Assembly: GCF_002993885.1 (NCBI RefSeq)
Contig: NZ_CM009578.1
Location: 3,426,214-3,490,213 of the forward strand
DNA length: 64,000 nucleotides
Direction: 5' to 3'
From: Sphingopyxis lindanitolerans
GTDB taxonomy: Bacteria > Pseudomonadota > Alphaproteobacteria > Sphingomonadales > Sphingomonadaceae
Shown: positions 8,889 through 18,653 of the stretch, piece by piece
Numbering within the stretch: the first letter of the stretch is position 1
How the letters are laid out: every line of letters begins with the position of its first letter
The notes under the pieces: model-generated
What the model was told of the DNA's origin: nothing
Seen by the model: the letters and a program-made list of their open reading frames with translations, nothing else
Database searches by the model: none
Program-made: the position numbers and the translations under genes

Positions 8889-10247
8889 ATGCGTTATCTT
8901 CCCCTTACCAGCGACGACCGCGCGGCGATGCTCGCCGCCGTCGGCGCCGCGTCGATCGACGATCTGTTCGTCGATGTGCCCGCCGCAGCGCGGCTCGACG
9001 GCGCGATCGCCGGGCTTCCCGATCATGCCAGCGAGCTGGCGGTCGAGCGCCATATGGCGGCACTCGCGCGGCGGAACATGGCGGCGGGCGACGGGCCTTT
9101 CTTCCTCGGCGCCGGCGCCTATCGCCACCATGTCCCAGCGAGCGTCGATCATCTGATCCAGCGCGGCGAGTTCCTGACCGCCTACACCCCCTATCAGCCC
9201 GAAATCGCGCAGGGCACGCTGCAGATGCTGTTCGAATTCCAAAGCCAGGTCGCGCGCCTGTTCGGCACCGACGTCGCCAATGCGTCGATGTACGACGGCT
9301 CGACCGCCTGTTGGGAAGCGATCGTGATGGCGCGGCGCATCACGCGGCGCGGCAAGGCGCTGCTGTCGACGGGGCTTCACCCACATTACCGCAGCGTCGC
9401 GCGCACGATGGCGAAATATACCGGCGATGTCCTCGTCGATGGCGACCCGGCGCTCGAGCCCGGCACCGATTGGGCCGCGCTCGCCGCGGCGATCGACAAG
9501 GAGGTGAGTTGCGTCGTCGTTCAATATCCCGATATCCTCGGCCGCATCGACGACATGAGCGTGCTGGCGACGGCGTGCCAGGCCGCGGGCGCGCTGTTGA
9601 TCGCGGTGGTGACCGAACCCGTCGCGCTGGGCCTGATCAAGGCGCCCGGCGAAATGGGCGCCGACATCGTGGTGGGCGAGGGACAGGCGATCGGGGTCGG
9701 ACTGCAATTCGGCGGGCCTTATCTGGGCCTGTTCGGCTGCAAGGCCAAATATGTCCGCCAGATGCCGGGGCGGCTGTGCGGCGAGACCGTCGACGCCAAT
9801 GGCAAGCGCGGCTTCGTGCTGACGCTGTCGACCCGCGAGCAGCATATCCGCCGCGAGAAGGCGACGAGCAATATCTGCACCAATAGCGGGCTTTGCGCGC
9901 TGGCGTTCAGCATCCACATGACCCTGCTGGGCGAAGCGGGGCTGCGCGGACTGGCCGGTATCAACCATGGTCGCGCCAGGGCCGCCGCCGCCGCGCTGGC
10001 GAAGGTGCCCGGCGTGTCGTTGATGAACGAGAGTTTCTTCAACGAATTCACCCTGCGGCTGCCGGTCGCGGCGCGGCCCATCATCCACGAGCTGGCGGAG
10101 AAGGGCGTCCTTGGCGGCGTCTCGCTCGGGCGGCTGTACCCGGACAATGACGCGCTCGCGAACGGGCTCGTCGTCGCGGTGACCGAGACCGTCACCGAAG
10201 AGGATATCGCCGCCTTTGCCGCGGCGCTGAAGGAGGTGCTGGCATGA
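8889..10247 (+). CDS. gcvPA: Glycine dehydrogenase (decarboxylating) subunit 1
   Basis: N-terminal half of the split P protein, which decarboxylates glycine and loads the aminomethyl group onto GcvH. The 452-residue length and segments such as [32 protein letters not shown] and [18 protein letters not shown] are characteristic of this subunit, which lacks the PLP lysine. GGAG sits seven bases before the ATG. Its stop overlaps the start of gcvPB by four bases (ATGA), consistent with coupled synthesis of the two subunits. Confidence 0.96.
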   Translation: MRYLPLTSDDRAAMLAAVGAASIDDLFVDVPAAARLDGAIAGLPDHASELAVERHMAALARRNMAAGDGPFFLGAGAYRHHVPASVDHLIQRGEFLTAYTPYQPEIAQGTLQMLFEFQSQVARLFGTDVANASMYDGSTACWEAIVMARRITRRGKALLSTGLHPHYRSVARTMAKYTGDVLVDGDPALEPGTDWAALAAAIDKEVSCVVVQYPDILGRIDDMSVLATACQAAGALLIAVVTEPVALGLIKAPGEMGADIVVGEGQAIGVGLQFGGPYLGLFGCKAKYVRQMPGRLCGETVDANGKRGFVLTLSTREQHIRREKATSNICTNSGLCALAFSIHMTLLGEAGLRGLAGINHGRARAAAAALAKVPGVSLMNESFFNEFTLRLPVAARPIIHELAEKGVLGGVSLGRLYPDNDALANGLVVAVTETVTEEDIAAFAAALKEVLA

Positions 10248-11836
10248 CCGCGCTCAACCGCGCCGGCTGGCGCCCCGAAATGAACGCCGGCGGCGCCGAC
10301 GACAGCACGACCTTCACCGGCAACCGCGCCCTGATGCTCGAGGAGCCGCTGATCTTCGAGATCGGGGGCAGCGAAACGACCGGCGTCGATTTCGACGAGG
10401 TAGCGCCCGCCGCCGATCTCGTCGGTCCTCTCGCCCGTTCGGCCCCGATCGGCCTGCCGGGGCTCAGCGAGTCCGAGACGGTGCGCCACTATACGCGGCT
10501 GTCGCGTCAGAATTATGCGATCGACCTCGGCCTCTTTCCGCTCGGAAGCTGCACGATGAAGCATAACCCGCGGCTCAACGAAAAGGTCGCGCGGATGCCG
10601 GGTTTTGCCGACGTCCATCCGCTTCAGCCGCAGGAAACCGCGCAAGGCGCCTATGCGGTGATCCATGAACTCGCCAAATGGCTGGTCACGCTCACCGGCA
10701 TGCACAGCGTCGCGATGTCGCCCAAGGCGGGCGCGCATGGCGAGCTTTGCGGCATCTTGTGCATCAAGGCGGCGCTCGAAGCACGCGGCGAGGATCGCCG
10801 AGTGATCCTCGTCCCCGAAAGCGCCCACGGCACCAACCCCGCCACCGCCGCCTTCGCGGGCTTCAGCGTCGAGGATATTCCGGCGACCGGCGAAGGCCGC
10901 GTCGATCTGGCGGCGCTGAAGGCGCGGCTCGGCCCCGACGTCGCGGGGGTGATGATCACCAACCCCAACACCTGCGGCCTGTTCGAGCGCGACATGAAGG
11001 CGATCTCCGACGCGGTCCATGCGGCGGGCGGCTATGTCTATTGCGACGGCGCCAATTTCAACGCGATCGTCGGGCGCGTCCGGCCCGGCGACCTGGGCGT
11101 CGATGCGATGCACATCAACCTGCACAAGACCTTTTCGACCCCGCACGGCGGCGGCGGCCCCGGCTCGGGCCCGGTGGTGCTGTCCGAAGCGCTCGCGCCC
11201 TTTGCGCCTTTGCCCTTCGTCACCCAGGACGCGGGCGGCTTCCACCTGATCGAGGAGGAAAATGCCGGCGAGGATCATCCGCAGACCTTTGGCCGGATGA
11301 CCGCCTTTCACGGCCAGATGGGGATGTTCACCCGGGCGCTCGCCTATATTCTCAGCCACGGCGCCGACGGATTGAAGCAGGTCGCCGAGGATGCGGTGCT
11401 CAACGCCAATTATATACTGCGCAGCCTCGACGACGTGCTCGACGCGCCGTTCGCGGCGTCGGGGCCGTGCATGCACGAGGCGCTGTTCAGCGATCGCGGG
11501 CTGGCCGAGGGTTTCTCGACCCTCGACGTCGCCAAGGGGCTGATCGACGAAGGCTATCATCCGATGACGGTCTTTTTCCCGCTCGTCGTTCATGGTGCGA
11601 TGCTGATCGAGCCGACCGAGACCGAGAGCAAGGCGGTGCTCGACCAGTTCATCGGGGCGCTGCGCAGCATCGCGCTGCGGGCGAAGAACGGCGATCCGGC
11701 TCTGAAATCGGCGCCGCATTTCGCGCCGCGCGCACGGCTCGACGAGACGCTCGCGGCGCGCAGGCCGGTGCTCGCCTGGAGCGAGCCCGAGGTCGCGCCG
11801 GGGACGCCGTCGCTGAGCGAGATCGGCGGTAGTTGA
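10244..11836 (+). CDS. gcvPB: Glycine dehydrogenase (decarboxylating) subunit 2
   Basis: C-terminal, PLP-carrying half of the split glycine decarboxylase. The Schiff-base lysine lies in [18 protein letters not shown], the diagnostic motif of the family, followed by the glycine-rich phosphate loop. The 530 residues fit subunit 2. With gcvT and gcvH this completes the dedicated glycine cleavage enzymes; the L protein (dihydrolipoyl dehydrogenase) is not in the window and is normally shared with 2-oxo acid dehydrogenases. Confidence 0.96.
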   Translation: MTALNRAGWRPEMNAGGADDSTTFTGNRALMLEEPLIFEIGGSETTGVDFDEVAPAADLVGPLARSAPIGLPGLSESETVRHYTRLSRQNYAIDLGLFPLGSCTMKHNPRLNEKVARMPGFADVHPLQPQETAQGAYAVIHELAKWLVTLTGMHSVAMSPKAGAHGELCGILCIKAALEARGEDRRVILVPESAHGTNPATAAFAGFSVEDIPATGEGRVDLAALKARLGPDVAGVMITNPNTCGLFERDMKAISDAVHAAGGYVYCDGANFNAIVGRVRPGDLGVDAMHINLHKTFSTPHGGGGPGSGPVVLSEALAPFAPLPFVTQDAGGFHLIEEENAGEDHPQTFGRMTAFHGQMGMFTRALAYILSHGADGLKQVAEDAVLNANYILRSLDDVLDAPFAASGPCMHEALFSDRGLAEGFSTLDVAKGLIDEGYHPMTVFFPLVVHGAMLIEPTETESKAVLDQFIGALRSIALRAKNGDPALKSAPHFAPRARLDETLAARRPVLAWSEPEVAPGTPSLSEIGGS

Positions 11837-11858
11837 ACGACGCGGACAAGGGGAGGGA

Positions 11859-12317
11859 ATGGGCATGAGCTGGAACAGCATCTTCCTGATGGCCAATTAC
11901 TGGGCGATCCTCGGCTGGCTGCTGCTCGCCTTTGCGCCGCGCAGTCCGCGGATTTTGTCCGCCATCCTTTATGCCGGGGTGCTGCTGCTCTGCCTCCTCT
12001 ATCTTGTCCTCATCACCGGTTTTCTGACCGGCGGGATCGATCCGGGCGGGTCCGGCGGCAATTTCACCTCGCTCGCCGGGGTGATGAAGCTGTTCGCCGC
12101 TCCGGGCGGGGCAACGCTGGGCTGGGTCCATTATCTCGCCTTCGACCTGTTCACCGGCCTGTGGATCGCGCGCGATGCCGACAACAAGGGGTTCGGCCGC
12201 ATCGTCCAGTTGCCGTTCCTTTTCCTGACCCTGATGGCGGGGCCGGTCGGCCTGTTCCTGTGGTTGGTCGTGCGTGAGCGCCGGGCACGGGCGCAGGCGC
12301 GGGCGCGCGCCGGGTGA
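11859..12317 (+). CDS. ABA4-like/DUF4281 family membrane protein
   Basis: A 152-residue protein with about four hydrophobic helices ([29 protein letters not shown], the [17 protein letters not shown] region, [19 protein letters not shown]). The [12 protein letters not shown]...ARD signature matches the ABA4-like family, whose plant member acts in neoxanthin synthesis; the bacterial role is not established. An in-frame ATG two codons later is an alternative start. It overlaps the next gene by four bases (GTGA), and only 22 bases separate it from gcvPB, so it may ride on the gcv transcript. Confidence 0.75.
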   Translation: MGMSWNSIFLMANYWAILGWLLLAFAPRSPRILSAILYAGVLLLCLLYLVLITGFLTGGIDPGGSGGNFTSLAGVMKLFAAPGGATLGWVHYLAFDLFTGLWIARDADNKGFGRIVQLPFLFLTLMAGPVGLFLWLVVRERRARAQARARAG

Positions 12318-12946
12318 CGCAGCCCTGGATGGCCGATGATGGCGGCGCGGGTGCGAAGCGCCATGCCCCCGCGACGGCTCGCAACCGCGACGCGATCGCC
12401 GCGGTGCTCGCCGACTGGCTGCCGCGATCGGGCACGGTCCTTGAAGTCGCGAGCGGATCGGGCGAGCATATCGTCCATTTCGCGACCGTTTTTCCAGGGC
12501 TCGACTGGCAGCCAAGCGACCCCGACGCGCAGGCGCTGACCTCGATCGCCGCGTGGCGCGCCGAGGTGGGTCTGGCGAATATCGCGCCGCCGGTCAGGCT
12601 CGACGCCGCAGCGTCCGAATGGCCGGTGACCCATGCCGACGCCGCGCTGTGCATCAACATGGTCCATATCAGTCCGTGGGCGGCGACGCTCGGGCTGTTG
12701 GCGGGGGCGGCGCGCGTCTTGGCCGACGGCGCGCCGCTGATCCTCTATGGTCCCTATGTCGAAGCCGAGGTGCCGACGGCGCCGAGCAATCTGGCGTTCG
12801 ACGCCAGTCTGCGCGCTCGCAATCCCGATTGGGGGCTGCGCGATCTGGACGCGGTCCAGGCGGCCGCCGCCGATGCCGGGCTCGCCTTTGCCCGGCGCTG
12901 CGCGATGCCCGCGAACAATCTGATGCTGCTGTTTCATCACCGCTGA
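12314..12946 (+). CDS. DUF938 family protein, SAM-dependent methyltransferase fold
   Basis: A 210-residue protein starting at GTG, overlapping the previous stop. The glycine-rich motif I ([16 protein letters not shown]) followed by DWQPSD at the motif II position gives a Rossmann methyltransferase fold. The opening [14 protein letters not shown] and the INMVHISPW segment are typical of DUF938. The substrate is not known. Translational coupling to the ABA4-like gene is suggested by the overlap. Confidence 0.8.
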   Translation: MTQPWMADDGGAGAKRHAPATARNRDAIAAVLADWLPRSGTVLEVASGSGEHIVHFATVFPGLDWQPSDPDAQALTSIAAWRAEVGLANIAPPVRLDAAASEWPVTHADAALCINMVHISPWAATLGLLAGAARVLADGAPLILYGPYVEAEVPTAPSNLAFDASLRARNPDWGLRDLDAVQAAAADAGLAFARRCAMPANNLMLLFHHR

Positions 12947-13044
12947 TCGCCCTCCCTCCCATCTGCGTGCTTTTCCCCTACGAGCAGAGCCGCTAGCGTC
13001 GCCATCGATTGCGAAAAGCAACGCGATTCGAGGAGAGAGAGCCG

Positions 13045-14604
13045 ATGGCTGCCGAAGTTTCGGACCTGATGACGTTCGACGAATTCATCACCCATTGGGC
13101 GGCCGACCGGCCCGAACGCATTGCAATGCGCGAAGAGGAGCGGGTCTTCACCTATGCCGAGTTGGAGGACCGCACTGCACGTGTCGCGAGCCTGCTGCTC
13201 GCCGCGGGGCTGCAAAAGGGCGACCGCATTGCGTGGATCGGCAAAAACAGCGACCTGTATTTCACGCTCTTTTTCGGCGCGGCGCGGGCGGGGATCGTCA
13301 TGGCGCCGGTCGGCTGGCGGCTGTCGCCGGCCGAATGGGCCTATATCGCCAACGACACGCAGGCGAAGATCCTCTTTACCGGCCCCGGTTTCGAGGGCGC
13401 GGCGGCGCAGCTTGCCGGCAAGCTCGACCATGATCCGCGGATCATCGGCGCCGACGAAGCGCGTGCGCTGATCGGCAGCACGCCGCGCGGCGCCTTCGCC
13501 CCTTCGCGGGCCGACGACGCGGTGCTGCAACTCTATACTTCGGGCACCACCGGCAATCCCAAGGGGGCGGTGCTGTCGAACCGCAACCTGTTCGCGCTGC
13601 GCAAGAATTCGGCCGACGCCGACCTGGCCTATACCCGCTGGGAGGATGACGAGGCGGTGCTGGTCGCGATGCCCTGCGCGCATATCGGCGGCACCGGCCT
13701 TGGCATCATGGCGCTGGTGGCGGGACTGCCGGGCATCGTCCTGGCCGAGTTCAACCCCGACGGCGTGTTCGACGCGGTCGAGCAGCATGGCGTGACGCGC
13801 TTTTTCATCGTTCCCGCCGCGCTCCAGATGCTGTTGATGCACCCGCGCTGCGCCAGCGTCGATTACAGCCGGCTCAAATATATCCTCTATGGCGCCGCAC
13901 CGATCCCGCTCGACCTGTTGCGCCAGTGCATCAAGATGTTCGGGGCGCAATTCATCCAGGCCTATGGGATGACCGAGACGACCGGCACCATCTGCATGCT
14001 GCCGCCCGAGGACCATGATCCCGAAGGCAACAAGCGGATGCGTTCGGCGGGCAAGGCGCTGCCCGGCGTCGAGATCCGCATCCTCGGCCCCGACGGCGAA
14101 GCGGTGCCGGTGGGCGAGGTGGGCGAAGTCGTCACCCGGTCGTCGAACAATATGCTCGGTTACTGGAACCTGCCCGACGCGACCGCCAGGACGATGACCG
14201 AGAGCGGCTGGATCCACACCGGCGACGCCGGCTATCTCGACGAGGACGGCTATTTGTTCATCCACGACCGGATGAAGGACCTGATCATCACCGGCGGCGA
14301 AAATGTCTATCCCGCCGAGGTCGAAAGCGCGATCTTTGGCCACCCCGCGGTGCAGGAGGTCGCGGTGATCGGCATCCCCGACGCCAAATGGGGCGAAACG
14401 GTGAAGGCGGTCGTGGTCGCGAAACCCGGGATGACCGTCGATGAAGCCGATATCATCGCCTGGGCGCGCGACCGCATCGCCGCCTTCAAGGCCCCGCGCA
14501 GTATCGACGTGATCGCGGCGCTGCCCAGGAATGCGTCGGGCAAGATCCTGCGGAAAGACCTGCGCGCGCCCTATTGGGAGGGGTATGAGCGGATGGTGAA
14601 TTGA
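13045..14604 (+). CDS. Long-chain fatty acid-CoA ligase / AMP-dependent acyl-CoA synthetase
   Basis: A 519-residue ANL-superfamily adenylating enzyme. The P-loop (LYTSGTTGNPKGA), the A5 motif (AYGMTETTG), the GWIHTGDAGYLDEDGY motif with DRMKDLI, and the C-terminal catalytic lysine (NASGKILRKDLR) are all intact. It should activate a fatty or aromatic acid to its CoA thioester, probably for beta-oxidation; chain length cannot be inferred. ATG at 13045 with AGGAGAGAGA upstream is preferred over an in-frame TTG at 13009. It is about 100 bases downstream of the DUF938 gene and so may have its own promoter. Confidence 0.9.
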   Translation: MAAEVSDLMTFDEFITHWAADRPERIAMREEERVFTYAELEDRTARVASLLLAAGLQKGDRIAWIGKNSDLYFTLFFGAARAGIVMAPVGWRLSPAEWAYIANDTQAKILFTGPGFEGAAAQLAGKLDHDPRIIGADEARALIGSTPRGAFAPSRADDAVLQLYTSGTTGNPKGAVLSNRNLFALRKNSADADLAYTRWEDDEAVLVAMPCAHIGGTGLGIMALVAGLPGIVLAEFNPDGVFDAVEQHGVTRFFIVPAALQMLLMHPRCASVDYSRLKYILYGAAPIPLDLLRQCIKMFGAQFIQAYGMTETTGTICMLPPEDHDPEGNKRMRSAGKALPGVEIRILGPDGEAVPVGEVGEVVTRSSNNMLGYWNLPDATARTMTESGWIHTGDAGYLDEDGYLFIHDRMKDLIITGGENVYPAEVESAIFGHPAVQEVAVIGIPDAKWGETVKAVVVAKPGMTVDEADIIAWARDRIAAFKAPRSIDVIAALPRNASGKILRKDLRAPYWEGYERMVN

Positions 14605-14631
14605 GCGGGCGGTAGGGGCCTTTTTCGGGGA

Positions 14632-15552
14632 TCAAGAGGCCGCGCTCCTGGCGATTTTGGTGTGTTTTTCCGGCGCCGGGTCGTTGGCGGGGGTGGGCAG
14701 GCCGAAGAAGGCGCGCCGTGCGGCTTCGCCCGCGCGCTTGAGCGGGGCGAAGGCGGCTTCGCAGGCGGCGTCGAAGGCCTCTTCCTCGTCGGGGTCGAGG
14801 GTGCGTTCATAATCCTCGTCGCCGAAACGACCTTCCTCGATGCCGAGATAGTCCGCGGGGGGCGGGAAGTTGGTGCGCAGCTCGCCGGTGTCCGCATCGG
14901 GCCAGACGGACATCGCCGCGGCCGCCTCCTCGGGGGTCGGCTCGGCGTCGGGCTCGCCGTCGATCGTGGCGGAAAACTGCGCAACTTCATTCGCGATCGG
15001 GGTGTCGCGCCACAGGCTGGCGAGCGGGTTGGCGCGATTGTCGCGGCCGGCAAGCCAGAGCGCGAGCGCGGCATTATGCCCCTCTCCCTCGACATCGAAC
15101 AGCGACAGGAAGCCGGTCCAGTCGCCGGCGATGAGCTGCGCGAACATTTCCTCGCCCGCCCGCGCGCGGGTCTCGACCATCTTGTCGAGCCGCGCGAGCA
15201 TCGCGAGGCCGAGGCGCGAATCGATGCGGCGGCGCTTGGCGAAGCTGCGGCCTTCCTCGCGCAGCAGTTCGGCGGTCTCGTCATGCCCCCAGATCGCGCG
15301 GTCGAGCAGCTCGTCGACGAGCCGCCCGCGCGCGATCAGCACCGCGGCGGCGCAGCCGAGCTTGAACGCCGCGCCTTCGGGCCGCTGCTTGAGCTGATAG
15401 ACGGAGGACGGCGACATGCCGACCTTGGCCGCCGAAATCTTCACCGACCCGTTGGCGGCGAGGCTTTCGAGAAAGTCGCGCTGGAGCGCCAGGGTCCAGT
15501 GGTAGCTGGCGGGGGCGGGAATATGCGCGGGGTTGTAAGCGTCGTCGTCCAT
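14632..15552 (-). CDS. Hypothetical protein with N-terminal helix-turn-helix-like segment
   Basis: A 306-residue protein of no family I can name with certainty. Residues about 24-60 (ANGSVKISAAKVGMSPSSVY) read as a helix-turn-helix, like small regulators or terminase-small-subunit N-termini. The middle is helical with many Arg/Glu. The last third is acidic then basic and looks disordered. It is convergent with the acyl-CoA synthetase gene (27-base gap). Relatives may be common in sphingomonads (recollection, not checked). DNA binding is inference. Confidence 0.55.
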   Translation of the reverse strand: MDDDAYNPAHIPAPASYHWTLALQRDFLESLAANGSVKISAAKVGMSPSSVYQLKQRPEGAAFKLGCAAAVLIARGRLVDELLDRAIWGHDETAELLREEGRSFAKRRRIDSRLGLAMLARLDKMVETRARAGEEMFAQLIAGDWTGFLSLFDVEGEGHNAALALWLAGRDNRANPLASLWRDTPIANEVAQFSATIDGEPDAEPTPEEAAAAMSVWPDADTGELRTNFPPPADYLGIEEGRFGDEDYERTLDPDEEEAFDAACEAAFAPLKRAGEAARRAFFGLPTPANDPAPEKHTKIARSAAS

Positions 15553-15679
15553 CGATTCATCCTTTAGGTTATATGAAACCTATGAAGTGAACCATATGGG
15601 TGAAATGTAGGAAAGCGGAAAATGCGGGGGGCGATCCTATTTCGTCAGGGGCGGTGAAGAGGCCAAGGCGGTTTGGAAT

Positions 15680-15757
15680 GAGAATCGCGCAGAGGCGCAG
15701 AGACGCAGAGGTGAAGAGCTTCTCCCTTTGCGATCTCTGCGTCTCTGCGCGATTCTC
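15680..15757. repeat. Inverted repeat with gcgcagagacgcagag arms
   Basis: Arms gaatcgcgcagaggcgcag (from 15682) and ctctgcgtctctgcgcgatt (15735-15754) form a long hairpin in the 461-base gap between the HTH-like gene and leuA. It is a different sequence family from the nearby cccgcgaaagcggg unit. No coding sequence is evident in the gap. Confidence 0.8.
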
Positions 15758-15794
15758 ATGGAAGGCCGGGTTGCGACCGGAAGCCCGGACCTGT

Positions 15795-15975
15795 CCATTA
15801 TCGTCACCCCGGAGCCTTCGACTGCCTTGCAGGCGGTCGGGAGAGCCTTGATCCGGGGCCCGCCTGCCTTGAAGAAATAGGCGGATCCCGGGTCAAGCCC
15901 GGGATGACGAAGGGGGGGTACGCACGACGCAGCACTTGCCGCGCTGGTTGTTCGTTCCGCCGGGTTCCCGCTTGC
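15795..15975. repeat. Cluster of gatccggg / cccgggatgacg palindromes
   Basis: Several short palindromes lie back to back: the gccttgatccggggccc segment, ggatcccgggtcaagcccgg (about 15886-15905) and a diverged gttcccgcttgcgcgggg copy near 15963. They resemble the repeat at 48304-48384. This is typical sphingomonad intergenic filler downstream of leuA. Confidence 0.65.
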
Positions 15976-16013
15976 GCGGGGTTGACGAAGAGCGAGGCGT
16001 TGCGGCCTCGCGC

Positions 16014-17678
16014 TTACGCGCCGTTCGCCGCCGACAAAATTGCCCGCACGCTGGCCGTCGCGACGTCGGTGTCGAGGCCGCAGCCGAACAGGCTTTTGCC
16101 GCCCGCCGTGCGGCATTCGACATAGGCGGCGGCCTGGACATTGCTGCCCTGGCCGATCGCATGTTCGCTATAGTCGACGATGTCCATCAGCGGGCCGCCC
16201 GATTCGGCGAGCGCGGCGATGACGCTGCTCATCAGGCCGTTGCCGCGGCCGCTGACGCTGCGCATGGCGCCGTCGATGGTGAGCTTGCCGGCAAAGATGC
16301 GGTCGGGGCCGCTGTGCGTTTCGGACCAGTCGACGAGCTGGAAGCGCTGGCCCTCGGTGCCGAGATAGGTGCGCTCGAACGCCTGCCAGATGTCGTCGGC
16401 GCCAAGCTCGCGGCTCGTCTCGTCGGCGACTGCCTGGACGACATGGCTGAAGCTTGCCTGCATTTTCTTGGGCAGTTTCAGGCCCTTGTCTTGTTCGAGC
16501 ACCCAGGCGACGCCGCCCTTGCCCGACTGGCTGTTGACGCGGATCACCGCTTCATAGCTGCGCCCCAGATCGGCGGGGTCGATCGGCAGGTAGGGCACCT
16601 CCCACTTTTCGTCATTCTGGCGTTCGCGCGCGGCGAAGCCTTTCTTGATCGCGTCCTGGTGGCTGCCCGAAAAGGCGGTGTAGACCAGTTCGCCACCATA
16701 GGGGTGGCGCGGATGGACGGGGAGCTGGTTGCAATATTCGACCGTCGCGATGACCTCGTCGATGTTCGAGAAGTCGAGCTGCGGATCGACCCCTTGCGTA
16801 TACATGTTGAGCGCGATGGTGACGAGGCAGGTGTTGCCGGTGCGCTCGCCATTGCCGAACAGGCAGCCCTCGACGCGGTCGGCGCCCGCGAGCAGACCGA
16901 GTTCGGCCGCCGCGACGCCGGTGCCGCGGTCGTTGTGGGTGTGCAGGCTGATGATCGCCGCGTCGCGGTTCGGCAGATTCTTGCCGAAATATTCGATCTG
17001 GTCGGCATAGATGTTCGCGGTCGCCGCCTCGACCGTCGCGGGGAGGTTGAGGATGATCGGGTTTTCGGCGGTCGGTGCAAGGATGTCCATCACCGCTTCG
17101 CAGCATTCGAGGCTGAAATCCAGCTCGGCGGTCGAGAAGGTTTCGGGGCTGTATTCGAAACGCCAGTTGGTTTGCGGCAGGCGCGCGGCATTGTCGCGCA
17201 GTTGCCTGGCGCCCTCGATCGCGATCGCCTTGATCTCGGCCATTTCCATGCCGAAGACGATGCGGCGCCACGCCGGGCTGACCGCGTTATAGACGTGGAC
17301 GATCGCGGTTTTCGCGCCCGCGAGGCTGTCGAAGCTGGTGCGGATCAGGTCGGCGCGGCTTTGCGTCAGCACCTGCGGCGTCACGTCGTCGGCGATGCGG
17401 CCGGTGCGGACGAGGTTCTGGATATAGTCGAAGTCGGTCGCGCCGCTGGCGGGGAAGCCGACCTCGATCTCCTTGAACCCGCTCTTGACGAGCAGGTCGA
17501 AGAAGCGGGTCTTCTTTTCGGCGTCCATCGGATCGATGAGCGACTGGTTGCCGTCGCGCAGATCGGTCGAAAGCCAGATCGGCGCCTTGGTGATGGTGCG
17601 GCCGGGCCATTCGCGGTTCGTCAAGGGAACCTGCGGGAAAGCCGAATATTTCGCGGACGGATCGCGGAGCATGGTCAT
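16014..17678 (-). CDS. leuA: 2-isopropylmalate synthase
   Basis: First committed enzyme of leucine synthesis: condenses acetyl-CoA with 2-oxoisovalerate. The 554-residue length and the N-terminus (APIWLSTDLRDGNQSL) mark the longer LeuA type. The HMGL-like barrel signature LSTDLRDGNQSL, the metal-binding HTHNDRGTG region and GCLFGNGERTGN are present. The C-terminal regulatory (LeuA dimer) domain that normally mediates leucine feedback follows. ATG at 17678 is followed by a second ATG two codons on. The 5' leader encodes a leucine-rich peptide, pointing to attenuation. It is not next to leuBCD in this window. Confidence 0.96.
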   Translation of the reverse strand: MTMLRDPSAKYSAFPQVPLTNREWPGRTITKAPIWLSTDLRDGNQSLIDPMDAEKKTRFFDLLVKSGFKEIEVGFPASGATDFDYIQNLVRTGRIADDVTPQVLTQSRADLIRTSFDSLAGAKTAIVHVYNAVSPAWRRIVFGMEMAEIKAIAIEGARQLRDNAARLPQTNWRFEYSPETFSTAELDFSLECCEAVMDILAPTAENPIILNLPATVEAATANIYADQIEYFGKNLPNRDAAIISLHTHNDRGTGVAAAELGLLAGADRVEGCLFGNGERTGNTCLVTIALNMYTQGVDPQLDFSNIDEVIATVEYCNQLPVHPRHPYGGELVYTAFSGSHQDAIKKGFAARERQNDEKWEVPYLPIDPADLGRSYEAVIRVNSQSGKGGVAWVLEQDKGLKLPKKMQASFSHVVQAVADETSRELGADDIWQAFERTYLGTEGQRFQLVDWSETHSGPDRIFAGKLTIDGAMRSVSGRGNGLMSSVIAALAESGGPLMDIVDYSEHAIGQGSNVQAAAYVECRTAGGKSLFGCGLDTDVATASVRAILSAANGA

Positions 17679-17686
17679 GGGAATGT

Positions 17687-17791
17687 CTTCTTCTGCGGTT
17701 GCGCTATTGTGTCGGTCGGACCCTTGGGCGGGTGGCCGCGACTAGCGCGCAGCCAGTGTCACGCCCAAGGGCGTGTAAGTCGCAGAAGAAG
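17687..17791 (-). promoter_or_regulatory. leuA attenuator: alternative pairing segments
   Basis: In the leuA leader RNA the Leu-codon run (17781-17791, cttcttctgcg in the RNA sense) is exactly complementary to cgcagaagaag, an 11-base segment at 17687-17697 just before the leuA start. Nested inside, cccttgggcg at the peptide's end (17762-17771) is exactly complementary to cgcccaaggg at 17721-17730. The purine-rich 3' segment could contain the leuA ribosome binding site, so pairing could block translation. No clear U-tract terminator is seen. Confidence 0.65.
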
Positions 17792-17809
17792 GAGAGCGTT
17801 ACCGCGCAT
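17759..17809 (-). CDS. Leucine-rich leader peptide of leuA (candidate leuL)
   Basis: A 16-residue open frame upstream of leuA reads MRGNALLLLRLTRPWA, with four consecutive Leu codons (ctc ctt ctt ctg) and a fifth after Arg. GGAAG lies five bases before the ATG, a credible Shine-Dalgarno; an ATG four codons earlier (17821) is an alternative. Such leaders sense charged tRNA-Leu through ribosome stalling. The peptide ends 80 bases before the leuA start, inside a set of complementary RNA segments. Confidence 0.75.
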   Translation of the reverse strand: MRGNALLLLRLTRPWA

Positions 17810-17895
17810 GGCCGCTTCCATGATGCAAAATGCCGCGTGAAGCAAGGGGCGGCTGCGAAAATTTCATCGGCCTTCGCCGGGATGATGGAGCGGGG

Positions 17896-18558
17896 CTATT
17901 GTTTTTCGAACGCGGCGTGGATCTTGAGGTCGACCTGGTCGCTGACCATCGGGATGCCGAATCCGATGCCGAAATCGCTGCGGCGGATCGTCGCTTCGGC
18001 CCGGAAGCCGACGGTCTGCTTGCCGCCCATCGCGCCGGCGCCGTGGAAATCGACGTCGAGCGTCACCGGCCGGGTGACGCCGTTGAGGGTGAGATTGCCG
18101 ATGACTTTCGCCTCGTCGCCGTCGTCATCGAGGACGACGCGGGTCGAGACGAAGCGGGCGTCGGCGGGCGCGGGGCCGAAGAAATCGGGCTTGCCGCCGT
18201 CCTTGCCGGGGCGCAGCAGATGGCTGGTCAGGCCCGCGCTCGCGGTGGTGATCTTTGCCACCGGGATCGTCACCTCGACCTTCGCCGCGGCGAGGTTGGC
18301 GGGATCGAGGACCAGCGTCCCGGTCACGTCGCCGAAGATGCCGGTGTAGGGACTGAAGCCGAGGTGATCGACCTGCCAGACGACCATCGTGTGATGGGGA
18401 TCGGCGGCATAGGTGCCCGCGGTGACGCGGCTCCGATCGGGGGCGCCGGGTGCGCTCGCGGGCGGCTGGGCGATGACGGCGGGCACCGCGATGACGGCGA
18501 GCATCAGGGCGGCGAGCATCAGGGCGGCGAGAGCGGCGGGGGGAGCGAAGCGGCGCAT
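17896..18558 (-). CDS. YceI family periplasmic lipid-binding-like protein
   Basis: A 220-residue exported protein with an Ala/Leu-rich signal peptide (first about 30 residues, ending VIAQ). The mature part opens with the YceI pattern GTYAADPHHTMVVWQVDHLGFS and continues with GDVTGTLVLDPANLAAAKVEV and GNLTLNGVTRPVTLDV, hallmarks of the lipocalin-like YceI fold that binds isoprenoid-type ligands. GGAG lies upstream of the ATG. It stands alone between leuA and the CHAT gene, and its ligand is unknown. Confidence 0.92.
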   Translation of the reverse strand: MRRFAPPAALAALMLAALMLAVIAVPAVIAQPPASAPGAPDRSRVTAGTYAADPHHTMVVWQVDHLGFSPYTGIFGDVTGTLVLDPANLAAAKVEVTIPVAKITTASAGLTSHLLRPGKDGGKPDFFGPAPADARFVSTRVVLDDDGDEAKVIGNLTLNGVTRPVTLDVDFHGAGAMGGKQTVGFRAEATIRRSDFGIGFGIPMVSDQVDLKIHAAFEKQ

Positions 18559-18653
18559 ATCATCTCCTTTGGGGGAGGCGCGACGCTAGGCCATGGCGGG
18601 CGCGAACGTCAACCAGCGCCTTGGAAACATGGCGTTTCCGTTTCCGGGTATCG

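Noticed and set aside
15936..17840. Long plus-strand frame opposite leuA
   Set aside because: The minus-strand LeuA motifs are unambiguous; this frame has no recognisable domain.
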